From Bacteroidota bacterium (lineage in GTDB: Bacteria > Bacteroidota > Bacteroidia > Chitinophagales > Chitinophagaceae): a DNA stretch of 64,000 bases. The notes under the pieces are model-generated. The model saw only the letters and a program-made list of their open reading frames with translations, made no database searches and was not told the DNA's origin. A program made the translations under genes and the position numbers. The stretch's first letter is position 1. The number at the start of each line of letters is the position of its first letter. Below, piece after piece: positions 16,261 through 26,638 of the stretch. The stretch spans positions 32,951 to 96,950 of the forward strand of contig JABDAN010000004.1 in NCBI GenBank assembly GCA_013289175.1. The letters are read 5' to 3'.

Positions 16261-17163
16261 TCAGCTAAGGCTGCTTCTATATTCGTTGGGGGTTTGTCCG
16301 ACACGTTGTTTAAATAAACGGGTAAAATGTTGGGGATACTTAAACCCCAATTCATAGGCAATTTGATTGACAGACTTGCCTGTATCAAATATTTTTTCTT
16401 TTGCAATATCGATAATTTTCGATTGGATATACTCCTGTGCTGTTTTTCCAGTTTCCTTTTTTATCAGATCCCCAAAATAGCCGGAAGATAAATGCAATTC
16501 GCCAGCGCAATACCCCACTGATGGCAAACCAATATGCTGCGGCTGATCCGAATGGTAATAACCATTTAGAATAGCTTCAAACTTTTGTAATATTCCTTCA
16601 TGCGCTTTGTCACGGGTAATAAACTGACGATCATAAAAACGAACACAATAATCCAAAAACAGTTCAATATTGGATACGATAAGTCTTTTGCTGTGCTTAT
16701 CTATGGCATGTTCCAGTTCATATTTGATCTTTGCGAAACATTCCAGGACGATATGCCTTTCTTGTTCTGACACATGTAACGCTTCACTGGATTGATAACC
16801 AAAAAAGTTATAATCCTGGATGTGTTTTCCAAGTGATGAGCCGTGAATCAAATCAGGATGAAAAATCAATGCATAACCTTTTGGCTGATAGGTTTCTCCG
16901 TTGCTGTTCATGCCTGCTACCTGGCCGGGTGCAAGGAAAACCAATGTTCCTTCCTGGTAATCATAGGTCTCCCGCCCATACATTAGATCACCACATTTGA
17001 CATCTTTTAGCAGAATGGTGTAAAATCCAAAATACATTCGGGACCCCTGTCGCGGGGTCGCCTTCGACACATCTACAACGCTTACCAGCGGATGCAGTGT
17101 TGGATTGTTATTAAAAACATTGTAGTCATTAACGGATTCGAAGCGCCTTATTTCATTATCCAT
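16261..17163 (-). CDS. AraC-family transcriptional regulator
   Basis: A 300 aa regulator with an N-terminal cupin-like ligand-sensing domain (FGFYTILLKDVKCGDLMYGR, TLVFLAPGQVAGM) and a C-terminal AraC DNA-binding domain with two helix-turn-helix units (LHLSSGYFGDLIKKETGKTA and SVNQIAYELGFKYPQHFTRL). It is transcribed divergently from the aldo-keto reductase gene 188 nt away. In Bacteroidota such AraC genes usually activate their divergent oxidoreductase. I see no clear operator. Confidence 0.94.
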   Translation of the reverse strand: MDNEIRRFESVNDYNVFNNNPTLHPLVSVVDVSKATPRQGSRMYFGFYTILLKDVKCGDLMYGRETYDYQEGTLVFLAPGQVAGMNSNGETYQPKGYALIFHPDLIHGSSLGKHIQDYNFFGYQSSEALHVSEQERHIVLECFAKIKYELEHAIDKHSKRLIVSNIELFLDYCVRFYDRQFITRDKAHEGILQKFEAILNGYYHSDQPQHIGLPSVGYCAGELHLSSGYFGDLIKKETGKTAQEYIQSKIIDIAKEKIFDTGKSVNQIAYELGFKYPQHFTRLFKQRVGQTPNEYRSSLS

Positions 17164-17183
17164 AAATTGATTGTATTGTCTGA

Positions 17184-18335
<1,152 letters not shown>

Positions 18336-18367
18336 CCCACTTATTTAAAATTTCAAATTGAAATAAC

Positions 18368-18853
18368 ATGAAAACGAAAATTCTCGGACTATTCCTCTTT
18401 ATAGTGAGTACGCGATCATCCTACGCCCAGCCTCACGAATCAATTTCAACCTCTACAACAAACACACCTGAACAACAGGAAATCATCAACCTTTCCAAAC
18501 AGAAATGGAATTGGATGGCAAACAAGAATGTCGATTCTTTAAATGTGCTATTCAGTGACAAATCTATGTTTATTCATATGGGAGGAAGCTGGGGTAAAAC
18601 CCAGGAACTTGCTACCATTAAAGATGGCGGTATCTGGTATAAAAAAGCCGAGGTATATGCTGTTATTGTAAACATATTCGGAAACACAGCGATCCTATTA
18701 AATGATATAGACCTAGTGGCGGTAGTCGGCGGACACGAAGTCGTCAATCCGTTTATGGTAACCGAGGTATACATCAAAGAAAACGGAAAATGGGTGATGG
18801 GTTCACTTACTTTTTCGCATCTGATGAGACCGGTTAAAATGAATAACCCATAA
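18368..18853 (+). CDS. Exported SnoaL-like / DUF4440 family protein
   Basis: A 161 aa protein with a signal peptide (about residues 1-20, ending SSYAQP) and one NTF2-like domain of the DUF4440/SnoaL type (IINLSKQKWNWMANKNVDSL, LFSDKSMFIHMGGSWGKTQE, VYIKENGKWVMGSLTFSHL). These small alpha+beta barrels bind or transform small molecules; the activity here is unknown. It lies 32 nt after the aldo-keto reductase and is likely co-transcribed. A hairpin lies directly after the stop. Confidence 0.85.
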   Translation: MKTKILGLFLFIVSTRSSYAQPHESISTSTTNTPEQQEIINLSKQKWNWMANKNVDSLNVLFSDKSMFIHMGGSWGKTQELATIKDGGIWYKKAEVYAVIVNIFGNTAILLNDIDLVAVVGGHEVVNPFMVTEVYIKENGKWVMGSLTFSHLMRPVKMNNP

Positions 18854-18884
18854 TGTCCAAAAGTAAAATGTTTATTTTTGGACA
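18854..18884 (+). terminator. Hairpin after the DUF4440 gene, overlapping a -7-like element
   Basis: TGTCCAAAA (18854-18862) pairs with TTTTGGACA (18876-18884), directly between the stop codon of the DUF4440 gene and the ATG of the DinB gene. The same bases contain TATTTTTG (18873-18880), a match to the -7 consensus. It could be a terminator, an operator, or the promoter of a leaderless dinB-like mRNA. Confidence 0.45.
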
Positions 18885-19397
18885 ATGAATACCTTGTTAA
18901 GCCTGGAATTTACCAGTCAGGCGATCAAAAGAATCAATCAAAGCACGGAGAAGATTATTACCTGCATGCAGCAACTGGAGGAAAAAGACCTTTGGGTGTC
19001 ACCGAATGAAAATCTAAATAGTGTCGGTAATCTTATTCTGCACCTTTGTGGCAATATCCGCCAACATATTATTTCCGCGCTGGGTGGCGAGCAGGATATC
19101 CGTGCCCGGGATCTGGAATTTTCAACGGTGGGTGGCCTCAGCAAATCGGAGCTCCTCGCGAAGCTTCAACATACGGCCACTGAAGCCACGATGGTTATTG
19201 AGCGGATGGGGGAGGAGGAGTTACTAAGAAAAAGAATTGCCCAGGGAATTTCACATTCGGGAGTAGACAGTATTGTGCATGTTACCGAACACTATTCTTA
19301 TCATACCGGTCAGATCATTTTTCTTACCAAGTTTTTTAAAAATATTGATTTGGCATTTTATGCTGGTATTGACCTGAATAAACATAACGAGTTGTAG
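18885..19397 (+). CDS. DinB family protein
   Basis: A 170 aa four-helix-bundle protein of the DinB/YfiT-like superfamily. The three metal-binding histidines are recognisable in NLILHLCGNIRQH and in VTEHYSYHTGQI. Members bind Ni or Zn, and many are thiol-dependent S-transferases; the specific function is unknown. It is followed after 5 nt by a luciferase-like oxidoreductase and then by a second, exported DinB gene on the other strand. Confidence 0.88.
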   Translation: MNTLLSLEFTSQAIKRINQSTEKIITCMQQLEEKDLWVSPNENLNSVGNLILHLCGNIRQHIISALGGEQDIRARDLEFSTVGGLSKSELLAKLQHTATEATMVIERMGEEELLRKRIAQGISHSGVDSIVHVTEHYSYHTGQIIFLTKFFKNIDLAFYAGIDLNKHNEL

Positions 19398-19402
19398 ATA
19401 CT

Positions 19403-20425
19403 ATGAAGAAAATAGGATTCTTATCATTTGGTCATTGGGCAAACCATCCGTCATATAAAACCCGCACTGCAGCTGATACCTTGCTCCAGTCTATTGATTT
19501 GGCGGTTGCCGCTGAAGAGATTGGTATAGACGGTGCTTATTTCCGGGTACATCATTTTGCCTCGCAGCTGGCATCGCCCTTTCCTTTGCTTGCCGCTGTT
19601 GCAGCCAAAACTAGTAAAATAGAGATGGGAACAGGGGTTATTGATATGCGTTATGAAAATCCATTGTATATGGTGGAAGAAGCAGGCGCTACTGATTTGA
19701 TTTCACAGGGACGCTTGCAACTGGGGATCAGCAGGGGATCGCCAGAACAGGTAATAGATGGATGGCGCTATTTTGGATATGAGCCCGGCAAAGGAGAAAC
19801 AGACGCGGAGATGGGCAGGCGCAAAGCATTGGAATTCCTGGACAGGTTAAAGGGCGCAGGGTTCGCTCAGCCGAATCCAAACCCGATGTTTCCTAACCCA
19901 CCGGGCTTGCTGCGTTTGGAACCGCATGCTCAAGGATTGCGGGAGCGCATCTGGTGGGGAGCTGCCTCAAACGCAACGGCTGTTTGGGCCGCTGAAAAAG
20001 GTATGAACCTGCAAAGCTCTACTTTGAAATTTGATGAAAGTGGTAAACCTTTCCATATACAGCAAGCCGAACAGATAAGACTATACAAGGAAGCATGGAA
20101 AAAAGCGGGGCACAAACGAGTCCCCCGGGTATCAGTAAGCCGCTCTATTTTTGCTTTGGTAACAGAACAAGATCACCTTTATTTTGGGAGGGAAAAAAAC
20201 CAAACCGATCAATTCGGAATGATTGAACCGACCAAACGCGCTGTTTTCGGAAGAAACTATGCAGCTGCACCTGATCAACTCATAAAAGAACTGGCGAAGG
20301 ACGAAGCTATCCAGGAAGCGGATACGCTGCTATTGACGATTCCCAATACATTAGGAGTGGAATACAATATGCATATATTGTCTTCTATCCTTGAGCATGT
20401 TGCACCCGGACTGGGTTGGCGCTAG
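19403..20425 (+). CDS. LLM-class flavin-dependent oxidoreductase
   Basis: A 340 aa bacterial-luciferase-like monooxygenase with a TIM barrel and FMNH2 use. Typical segments are GIDGAYFRVHHFASQLASPF, TSKIEMGTGVIDMRYENPLY, the RLQLGISRGSPEQ loop and WWGAASNATAVWAAEKGMNL. It is 5 nt after the DinB gene and presumably in one unit. Substrates in this class are small organics; none can be named. The neighbouring AKR, pirin and DinB genes point to detoxification. Confidence 0.93.
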   Translation: MKKIGFLSFGHWANHPSYKTRTAADTLLQSIDLAVAAEEIGIDGAYFRVHHFASQLASPFPLLAAVAAKTSKIEMGTGVIDMRYENPLYMVEEAGATDLISQGRLQLGISRGSPEQVIDGWRYFGYEPGKGETDAEMGRRKALEFLDRLKGAGFAQPNPNPMFPNPPGLLRLEPHAQGLRERIWWGAASNATAVWAAEKGMNLQSSTLKFDESGKPFHIQQAEQIRLYKEAWKKAGHKRVPRVSVSRSIFALVTEQDHLYFGREKNQTDQFGMIEPTKRAVFGRNYAAAPDQLIKELAKDEAIQEADTLLLTIPNTLGVEYNMHILSSILEHVAPGLGWR

Positions 20426-20453
20426 TTCAAAATATAAAACTTTGGAAAACTGA

Positions 20454-21062
20454 TCAGAACAAACGCTCGTTTGGTGGCTTGATGCCCACAAGCCGGATAT
20501 AGATCGTGGTCTGACCGCGATGGTGAGCCTGGTGCTCCAATGCCTTGAGCAGCCACGCATAGCGGGTATCTGTGATGTTGGGCATGCCTGTCATCTCGCC
20601 ATATTTGCCTGGATCCAGACTTTGTATATACTGAAGGGCAATGTCGTAGCTTTTACTTACATAATATATGACAGAATCCTTGCCCTGCGCGGTGGGGCTA
20701 TTTTCGAGGTAACCTTCGGGCCAATCGATTTTTTCACCCTCATGCCAGTTGAATTTTTGGCCCGGCAGCCAGTCTATCTTCTTACCCGTGGCGACCATGT
20801 TCAAGAAGACATTGTCCCAGGCGAGGTGGAGCATCTGCTCCGCGAAGCTGCGGATACTGTCGACTGGCCTGAAGGAATATTTGTCGGCCGGCATCGTGTT
20901 GAGGTAATCAAGGGTGTAGGCTTTTGACCGTTGCCAATCCTTAAGGAACTGCGCCTTGATCTGATCGCCTGTGATGGCTTGGGCGGATGCGTGGGAGGTC
21001 AAGCCAGTGAAGGTGACGAGGGCGAAATAAGTGACTATTTTTTTTAAAGAAGAGTGACTCAT
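20454..21062 (-). CDS. Exported DinB family protein
   Basis: A 202 aa DinB_2-type four-helix protein with a signal peptide (about residues 1-28, ending SHASAQA). The metal-ligand histidines are in FAEQMLHLAWDN and ALEHQAHHRGQTTIYIRLVG, and the motif ADKYSFRP near residue 60 is typical. It is convergent with the luciferase-like gene. Periplasmic DinB proteins are common in Bacteroidota; their function is not established. Confidence 0.9.
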   Translation of the reverse strand: MSHSSLKKIVTYFALVTFTGLTSHASAQAITGDQIKAQFLKDWQRSKAYTLDYLNTMPADKYSFRPVDSIRSFAEQMLHLAWDNVFLNMVATGKKIDWLPGQKFNWHEGEKIDWPEGYLENSPTAQGKDSVIYYVSKSYDIALQYIQSLDPGKYGEMTGMPNITDTRYAWLLKALEHQAHHRGQTTIYIRLVGIKPPNERLF

Positions 21063-21117
21063 TGCAGTGATGTTTGATATAAATGTACCAAAATTTTCAT
21101 TTTACCCGGGTTCGTAA

Positions 21118-21315
21118 AACGCAAACTATTGGAAGCGTTTCTATCACCTCTTCAATCTGGTGAAAAATGAGATCTCAGTCGATCCCATGAATCGTATATA
21201 TCGGAATGAATCTGCATCGATCCTGAAATTGATCATGCACCCGGATTTTTTTCTTTATAATTCCAATCCTCATAAAAAAAGTGTAGCCGATCAATTCTTA
21301 CCTGATCGGGATTAA
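21118..21315 (+). pseudogene. C-terminal coding remnant
   Basis: The 430 nt between the two minus-strand genes hold a start-less plus-strand frame of 65 codons, bounded by TAA at 21115 and TAA at 21313. It is coding-like throughout (YWKRFYHLFNLVKNEISVDP, then ASILKLIMHPDFFLYNS and VADQFLPDRD). No usable start lies upstream. It looks like the 3-prime end of a lost gene of unknown family; I see nothing else in the gap. Confidence 0.4.
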
Positions 21316-21492
21316 ATATTGAATTTACTCACAGTCTTAATTACATGTAACATAATGTTTTACTAATCATCACCTCTCTGCTTTCGATCTTATTTATGTC
21401 GTTTCACGTGACGGATGACATCACCTGCGGGATGGAGAAGGAAGGGGCCTTCGATAATTGATAAATAGCTGTCCGTTATTTTCTTCCCCGCC

Positions 21493-22809
21493 TTAGAACG
21501 TTCTGGACAAACCGGTATAGGTATTAATGTAGGGATGACTACTCTGGAATCCCTGATTGAAGAGATAGGAAAAATAATCGGCATAAGAATAGCCGGGGAT
21601 ATTCAAAAATTCGAAATTTTTTGGAGTTATGTCATCCAGCGTTACGCCGTTCAGCATTTTGCTTTTCAGATTCGTCAACAGAGTCAGGGGATGCAGGTTT
21701 GTCGAATCAGGCGAAGACCAAATTGTGGCGCCAACCATACTGTTACCCAGATTGGTCTGGCAGCTTGTGGTCGAGGATGGATTTTTAAAAAGGAAAGATA
21801 TATTATCTGCCTCCTTGGAAACTTCAGAGAAGGAGGAAGCGTCAGGTAGATTCAGATCTGTCGGGATAGTTGAAACCAATCCATAATAAGATAAATGGTC
21901 ATTGTTATTATTCGTTGCTGAGAGTTCGATTTCGTATTTCTGCATGGGCGTTTTGGGATACTGCAAATCACCCTGACCAGGAGCTACCGGTTGAAAGAAA
22001 TTAGAAAAACTGATAGACGTTGAAAGATCTGTCGTGTCTGGAATTCCGCGAAAACTGTAACCAATTTGATAATTGATTGTAAAAGGAAATTTTCTGGTAA
22101 AAGTGGTCGTACTGAGCGTATCCATATGGAAGGCATCTAACGTATCGAAATCTTTCGTAGGAGTATAAAGTTTATAAAGACCCAGGTGCGTAATCGAAAA
22201 ATAAACGGAATGACCGGCATGACGGTCGTAGTATAAGTTGAAAGTGTTGTCGGATGAGTTATAACTCAAATTGGTATAGAAATTGAAATTACAGTTGTCG
22301 AAAACGAAGGAATTTGAAACAATCCCATCCGGAACCGCATTGCTGGGATAATTAGGAATAAAAATCCGAGATGGTGTTGTTGGCCCGGAAGACAAAGGAT
22401 AACTAAGAGGATACAGTGCGCTATTAAGTTTTGTCCAGTTGGATGGATTGACGCCTTTATAAACATACACGAGATAACGGGTATATGGAGATGAAACATT
22501 GCCCTGATCAAGAATGTATGTGAAGTCCACCAGCGAGGCACTCGTCTCTATTGAAGTGATGACGGGGGTATTCACTGCTGCAATACTGTCTAATAACACC
22601 TTTCCACCGGGCTCGCTGACAATCAACTCGAAGGTACCAGTTGCGGTTTGTGTCGGATATGTTACGTTTAGATTTATAGTTCTCACAGGCAGTACCGAAT
22701 CTGTTTTCGGAGGAGGTGTTGTAGCGGGAGCCGCCGTTTGATCTTTACTGCAGGCAGAAAATAAAATAGCTGTAAAAAGGCAGAAAGGCAAAACAATTTG
22801 CTTCTTCAT
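21493..22809 (-). CDS. Hypothetical lipoprotein
   Basis: A 438 aa lipoprotein: the signal peptide MKKQIVLPFCLFTAILFSAC ends in a lipobox, followed by a Pro/Thr-rich linker (APATTPPPKTD). The rest is beta-strand-like and rich in Ser, Thr, Asn and Tyr, as in surface-exposed proteins of this phylum. An open frame extends upstream to 23022, but the lipoprotein signal fixes the start at 22809. No domain recognised. Outer-membrane or surface location is likely. Confidence 0.85.
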   Translation of the reverse strand: MKKQIVLPFCLFTAILFSACSKDQTAAPATTPPPKTDSVLPVRTINLNVTYPTQTATGTFELIVSEPGGKVLLDSIAAVNTPVITSIETSASLVDFTYILDQGNVSSPYTRYLVYVYKGVNPSNWTKLNSALYPLSYPLSSGPTTPSRIFIPNYPSNAVPDGIVSNSFVFDNCNFNFYTNLSYNSSDNTFNLYYDRHAGHSVYFSITHLGLYKLYTPTKDFDTLDAFHMDTLSTTTFTRKFPFTINYQIGYSFRGIPDTTDLSTSISFSNFFQPVAPGQGDLQYPKTPMQKYEIELSATNNNNDHLSYYGLVSTIPTDLNLPDASSFSEVSKEADNISFLFKNPSSTTSCQTNLGNSMVGATIWSSPDSTNLHPLTLLTNLKSKMLNGVTLDDITPKNFEFLNIPGYSYADYFSYLFNQGFQSSHPYINTYTGLSRTF

Positions 22810-23205
22810 GGTGAATCGTTGGTAAGGGTACACAAGAACGGTTAAATACAGACTGAAATTGTAAACAGTTTTCAATTCTTCCAAAAACATCTCTCGATTA
22901 TTGATTTGAATCAATGTAGATGTTTGTATAAAATAATTGCCTAAGTAAAAACACTTATGCCTGTAGTCGTAACCTTTTAAATTTCTTTGCGATAACCTGT
23001 CTAGAACCTTATTATATCTCAATTCGTTGAATTCTATGTATCCAAGTTTGGAGCGTCGTTACTGCGAAGGTTTATGGTACTTGACCCAGATTTTTGTAAA
23101 TTCATTTGCCCTTAAAATAATCGAAGCCGGAATAAAAAAACTCGCTCTCGTTATCTTTACAGTATGTTCAACTTTCTTGAACGCTCAATCTACAAAAGCG
23201 ATGTT

Positions 23206-23424
23206 ATGAAGGGATTGAAAATATTTCTTTTGAGTGCCACTCCTTTACTGCTAGTTCTTGGAATACTTTTCAAAATCTTTAATGCAAAATCTTATATAAC
23301 ATTCTTAAATTGGAGTGATGGCGGTATTACAATTAATTTTACTGGTAATAGATTATTGGCTGCAGCCTTAGTATGCGCCGTTCCCCTGATAGTTATCTTG
23401 AAAAACGAAAAGGATAGTCGCTAA
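23206..23424 (+). CDS. Small membrane protein
   Basis: A 72 aa frame starting MKGLKIFLLSATPLLLVLG, with two predicted membrane helices (about residues 5-24 and 48-64) and a short charged tail. The frame is open upstream to 23164, but the signal-like N-terminus favours 23206. A hairpin follows the stop. No family recognised; it may be a real small membrane protein or chance. Confidence 0.5.
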   Translation: MKGLKIFLLSATPLLLVLGILFKIFNAKSYITFLNWSDGGITINFTGNRLLAAALVCAVPLIVILKNEKDSR

Positions 23425-23427
23425 GAC

Positions 23428-23454
23428 CTTACACCCAAGGCAACTTGGCGTAAG
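23428..23454 (+). terminator. Weak hairpin after the small membrane protein gene
   Basis: CTTACACCCAAG (23428-23439) pairs with CTTGGCGTAAG (23444-23454) with one bulge. There is no proper T-run, so termination is uncertain. Confidence 0.35.
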
Positions 23455-23538
23455 TGTTTCTACTTATTGATACTCATAACTTTTGTACTTGTGTCTCAAA
23501 ATCACAAATAATCACTGTAGAATAGCGATATTTATTTG

Positions 23539-23796
23539 ATGAACTGGAAAGTAGCGGCTCTTATAATAAATATTGGTGTGTTTTTATTGTCCATTATTTT
23601 ATTTTGGGTTTCAGACATATATATTGATAGATTTTTTATTGTGTTTTTTATTATCCCTGTATTTAATATTATTATCGATATCCTGATCCTCCGTTTTTTC
23701 AAGATTATGACTCAAAAAATGGTTTTCGCTGTAATTGGGGAATTTATCATTTTGTATTTTCTTTCATTCCTTGTGGTGATGAGCCGTATGCATTGA
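23539..23796 (+). CDS. Small integral membrane protein
   Basis: An 85 aa, very hydrophobic protein (MNWKVAALIINIGVFLLSII) with three predicted membrane helices and almost no soluble part. A TTG directly before the ATG is also in frame, but the ATG at 23539 is the natural start. It lies after another small membrane protein gene on the same strand. Family and function unknown. Confidence 0.55.
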   Translation: MNWKVAALIINIGVFLLSIILFWVSDIYIDRFFIVFFIIPVFNIIIDILILRFFKIMTQKMVFAVIGEFIILYFLSFLVVMSRMH

Positions 23797-23888
23797 GAAC
23801 CTGACACAGGACGCCCAGGCAGTTTGCTTGTAGCCTCGCGGGTTACGAACATTCCCAGGGGAGTTTTTTGTTTCTTAAAATTCTTCAG

Positions 23889-24119
23889 CTAATGGAGATT
23901 GTAGTCGATTTTTTGATAGGCGTTCACATTGCCCTGGGTAGAGCTTTCCCAATCGACTGTCAGATGAGTAGGATACTGAGTATTTGAAGGGAATTTAAAT
24001 TTTTCGGCATTATTGATAATTACCCAGGAAGTATCGTTCATTTCAGTAAAATGGAATATAAAGCCTCCACAGGCGTCAATTAAACAGGTGCAAAACAGCA
24101 AACAGCCAAGCGTTTTCAT
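23889..24119 (-). CDS. Small lipoprotein
   Basis: A 76 aa frame with a lipoprotein-like signal (MKTLGCLLFCTCLIDACGGF, lipobox LIDAC), then about 58 residues rich in polar and aromatic residues. It starts 9 nt after the stop of the TlpA-like gene on the same strand, so it is probably in its operon. No family recognised. Confidence 0.5.
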   Translation of the reverse strand: MKTLGCLLFCTCLIDACGGFIFHFTEMNDTSWVIINNAEKFKFPSNTQYPTHLTVDWESSTQGNVNAYQKIDYNLH

Positions 24120-24128
24120 ATTTACAAA

Positions 24129-25187
24129 TTACAATTTCTCATGCAAAAATGCCGCTACCTCACTGGGCGCCAGATCTTTGGCAATAATTTTTCCTGTACT
24201 ATCCAGTAGAAAATTAGACGGAAAATAATTTATGTGCAAATTTTTAATGCTTACATCATCAGTTCTGTATTGTTCCCAGGGTAGCGCGTGGGAATAAATG
24301 ACCTCTTTCCAGTCAGCAATATTCGCGGGAGTAGCGTCCGAGGAAATGCCGATCATGATAAAACCTTTGCTATGGTAGTCATTTACGATTTTAGTATAAG
24401 CGGGGAATTGTCCTATACAAGAACCGCAGTGACTGTACCAAAAATCCACAAAAACGTATTTTGCCTTTAAGGATGAGAAAGAGATTCTCTGATTATTTCC
24501 GGCCAGGCCGATGGTCTCAATGGCAGGAAAGGAGCGGCCGATTGCAATCAATCCCAAATGTAGTAAGTCGCCGGTTACGCGCTTACCCGTAAAAGAAGTT
24601 TTTATATTTGGGGTAAGCCCGGCAAAAGCCTGATTAAGGGGGTCATCATAGCCGTGTGAGAGATTCTCAGCAATCTCCCAGAGCGATACATAAGAATCCG
24701 GATTTTTTTCGGCGTATTTTATTACATAGGTTCTAACTGCTTTGAGCTTAATATTATAATCACCAATGGTATCTATTGCCTGCCGTTCCAAAGACCAGTA
24801 CTTTTGCAAGTACTCGTCCATCACCGGATTATGAATGTTCGGTGTTTCCCGGTCATAACTTGTCGTATCTATTTTACAATGGATAGTCTGGCTTCCGGAA
24901 ACCAAATAAAACCCCTCGGACACATATATATTTATACCGGCTACCTGTGCCTGCAGTTTAATCTTTACCGGTTGTGGAATTTTTCCTTCGAAATAAAAAT
25001 TGCCAGACTTCACAGGAGCCGGTAAGTACAGTATCGAATCCGGATAATCACCTGAATCATTAAGAGATGAGAACAGAATATTCCCACTGTCCAAGTTAAT
25101 GGTGCCGGAAACAGAAAAGGATTCTCCTTTCTGTCCGAAGGCAAACTGAGAGCAGATGGAAAAGCAAATCAGTAAAGTTTTTTTCAT
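24129..25187 (-). CDS. TlpA-family thioredoxin-like protein with DUF4369-like N-terminus
   Basis: A 352 aa exported protein. After the signal peptide (ending QFAFGQ) comes a DUF4369-type beta domain (about residues 22-120), then a helical part, then a TlpA/ResA-like thioredoxin domain from about residue 235. Its redox centre is Cys-Gly-Ser-Cys in FWYSHCGSCIGQFPAY, near residue 251. Proteins of this kind reduce or form disulfides in the periplasm and are very numerous in Bacteroidota. A small lipoprotein gene follows after 9 nt. Confidence 0.93.
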   Translation of the reverse strand: MKKTLLICFSICSQFAFGQKGESFSVSGTINLDSGNILFSSLNDSGDYPDSILYLPAPVKSGNFYFEGKIPQPVKIKLQAQVAGINIYVSEGFYLVSGSQTIHCKIDTTSYDRETPNIHNPVMDEYLQKYWSLERQAIDTIGDYNIKLKAVRTYVIKYAEKNPDSYVSLWEIAENLSHGYDDPLNQAFAGLTPNIKTSFTGKRVTGDLLHLGLIAIGRSFPAIETIGLAGNNQRISFSSLKAKYVFVDFWYSHCGSCIGQFPAYTKIVNDYHSKGFIMIGISSDATPANIADWKEVIYSHALPWEQYRTDDVSIKNLHINYFPSNFLLDSTGKIIAKDLAPSEVAAFLHEKL

Positions 25188-25540
25188 GAAGCCGTATTAG
25201 TTTCCTGAATATATAGAATTTAATTTCTGGATTGATTTGACATGTCGATTTTGTGATAAAATTTAACCTTCCCGGTGATCGTGACCTAAGGAAATCATGT
25301 AGACTCGCTTGTATAATTGAATATTATTTATCAACTGTGGAATTTGCTTCTAAATACGAAAAATATTAACAAGCACTCTGGTGTCAAATACGGAGAGTAT
25401 TATAGAAACTTGTGCAATTGCTCCATTTGTATAAACGAATTGCGGAACAGAGATTTAATTTTTATTTCTTTAGTCTTATTTACAACATTAAATACTGGGT
25501 CATCCCTATGTAGTCCTTCTGTGATTCCCGAATTTGTACA
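25188..25540. other. Intergenic region without a supported gene
   Basis: AT-rich sequence between two minus-strand genes. It holds the presumed upstream region of the TlpA-like gene. Open frames here lack coding character, and I see no clear promoter, repeat or RNA gene. Confidence 0.4.
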
Positions 25541-26020
25541 TTATTCCACATGTGATTTATATGTTATTTCAATATCATCGCTATAAATTAAATATTGAGA
25601 ATAATAATCTGGGTGGGTAATAAAATCCGATTTGTTGAATGAATCATGTTCCTGTATAAAATAAAAACCAAGTCTAAATTTTATCCCATACATTCTGCTT
25701 ATTAATAGATCAGTTTGAAGATTTAATTTTTTTTGCTGTGTGGTATGCGGCGGGATTTTTTCTAATATTTGATAATCGCTCAAACATGACTGAACTTGCA
25801 CTGTCAAAACATTAATATTTGTTTCATAAAAATCGTCCGATGAACATGACATACTTCTATACGCAATAGTATCATCGGTATTGTTTGTAAGACTAATTGT
25901 TGCACGTAACAAATTAAATTTATCGCCTTTTTGCCAATTGCCTATTTGCGCTTTTATAGACAACTTATTACCGTTGATCCCATTCCCTTTAAATGCAGAT
26001 ACAATGGTAAAAACTAACAT
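25541..26020 (-). CDS. Hypothetical exported protein
   Basis: A 159 aa frame with a short signal sequence (MLVFTIVSAFKG) followed by a beta-rich domain with LLRATISLTNNTDDTIAYRS and IPPHTTQQKKLNL. This pattern resembles small extracellular Ig-like proteins that describe themselves by strands. The frame also allows a TTG start at 26038 (MLRFLFMLVF), which would give a longer signal. Cysteines are present as a close group (SMSCSS) and at QSCLSD. Family not recognised, but composition is clearly coding. Confidence 0.7.
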   Translation of the reverse strand: MLVFTIVSAFKGNGINGNKLSIKAQIGNWQKGDKFNLLRATISLTNNTDDTIAYRSMSCSSDDFYETNINVLTVQVQSCLSDYQILEKIPPHTTQQKKLNLQTDLLISRMYGIKFRLGFYFIQEHDSFNKSDFITHPDYYSQYLIYSDDIEITYKSHVE

Positions 26021-26038
26021 AAAAAGAAAGCGCAACAC

Positions 26039-26474
26039 AGGCAGGTATTTATATATACAAACAGGTATTCTAAAAGATAAGACTACTAATATAATAAATT
26101 TTGGGTTCCTAAATTCATCAGGTCTACGTTTCCTATCCAGCGATTTATTTTTTTTAAATGTGTTCTTAAAGTAATAAAAGCCATTTCTTCTTATGCCATT
26201 TGCCGTGGTATTTATGCTGGCTGACTTTATTTTTTGTCAGTTACTCAATTACCCATTGATAAAAATATCTGTCGGTTGGTTTTGAAGATAAGTTTTCGAA
26301 ACTAATACAACTTGGCGTTTACATTAATCAAGCTTGTATGAAGTTTATAATATAAAATAAATGTTCAGATGATAATTCTTTGCAAGGCGGTTAGTCGTTC
26401 CCGCCTTTGGCGGAATGTATGGTTTTTTCATTTATCAGTTCCCGTAAATAAATTTTCCCCGTGTACAAACGGAA
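26039..26474. other. Intergenic region without a supported gene
   Basis: AT-rich sequence upstream of the hypothetical gene at 25541-26020. It contains only small hairpins, for example CCGCC-TTT-GGCGG at 26401-26413. No intact gene, tRNA or long repeat seen. Confidence 0.4.
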
Positions 26475-26503
26475 AAGCCGCCTCTGTTTTACCGAGACGG
26501 CTT
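26475..26503 (-). terminator. Terminator downstream of the phosphodiester glycosidase gene
   Basis: AAGCCGCCTC (26475-26484) pairs with GAGACGGCTT (26494-26503) with one mismatch. Read on the minus strand the hairpin is followed by TTTT. It lies about 135 nt after the stop of the minus-strand gene at 26639. Confidence 0.6.
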
Positions 26504-26638
26504 ACATAAAATTCTTTATAAACCGGATTTGACAAATTTCGAACCTTTTATTGAGGATTTGAAACGCACAACCTTTTTAGTTGCTTAAAAAATAAGTTAA
26601 GTTTATTTTTATTTTAAAATATTTCCCACGCTAATAAA

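Noticed and set aside
21390..21584. 64-codon minus-strand frame
   Set aside because: It overlaps the lipoprotein gene in another frame and has no coding character.
25317..25586. 89-codon plus-strand frame
   Set aside because: It runs into the antisense of the hypothetical exported gene, is AT-driven and shows no domain.
26401..26413. Hairpin CCGCC-TTT-GGCGG
   Set aside because: Short, without T-run and far from gene ends; function not supportable.
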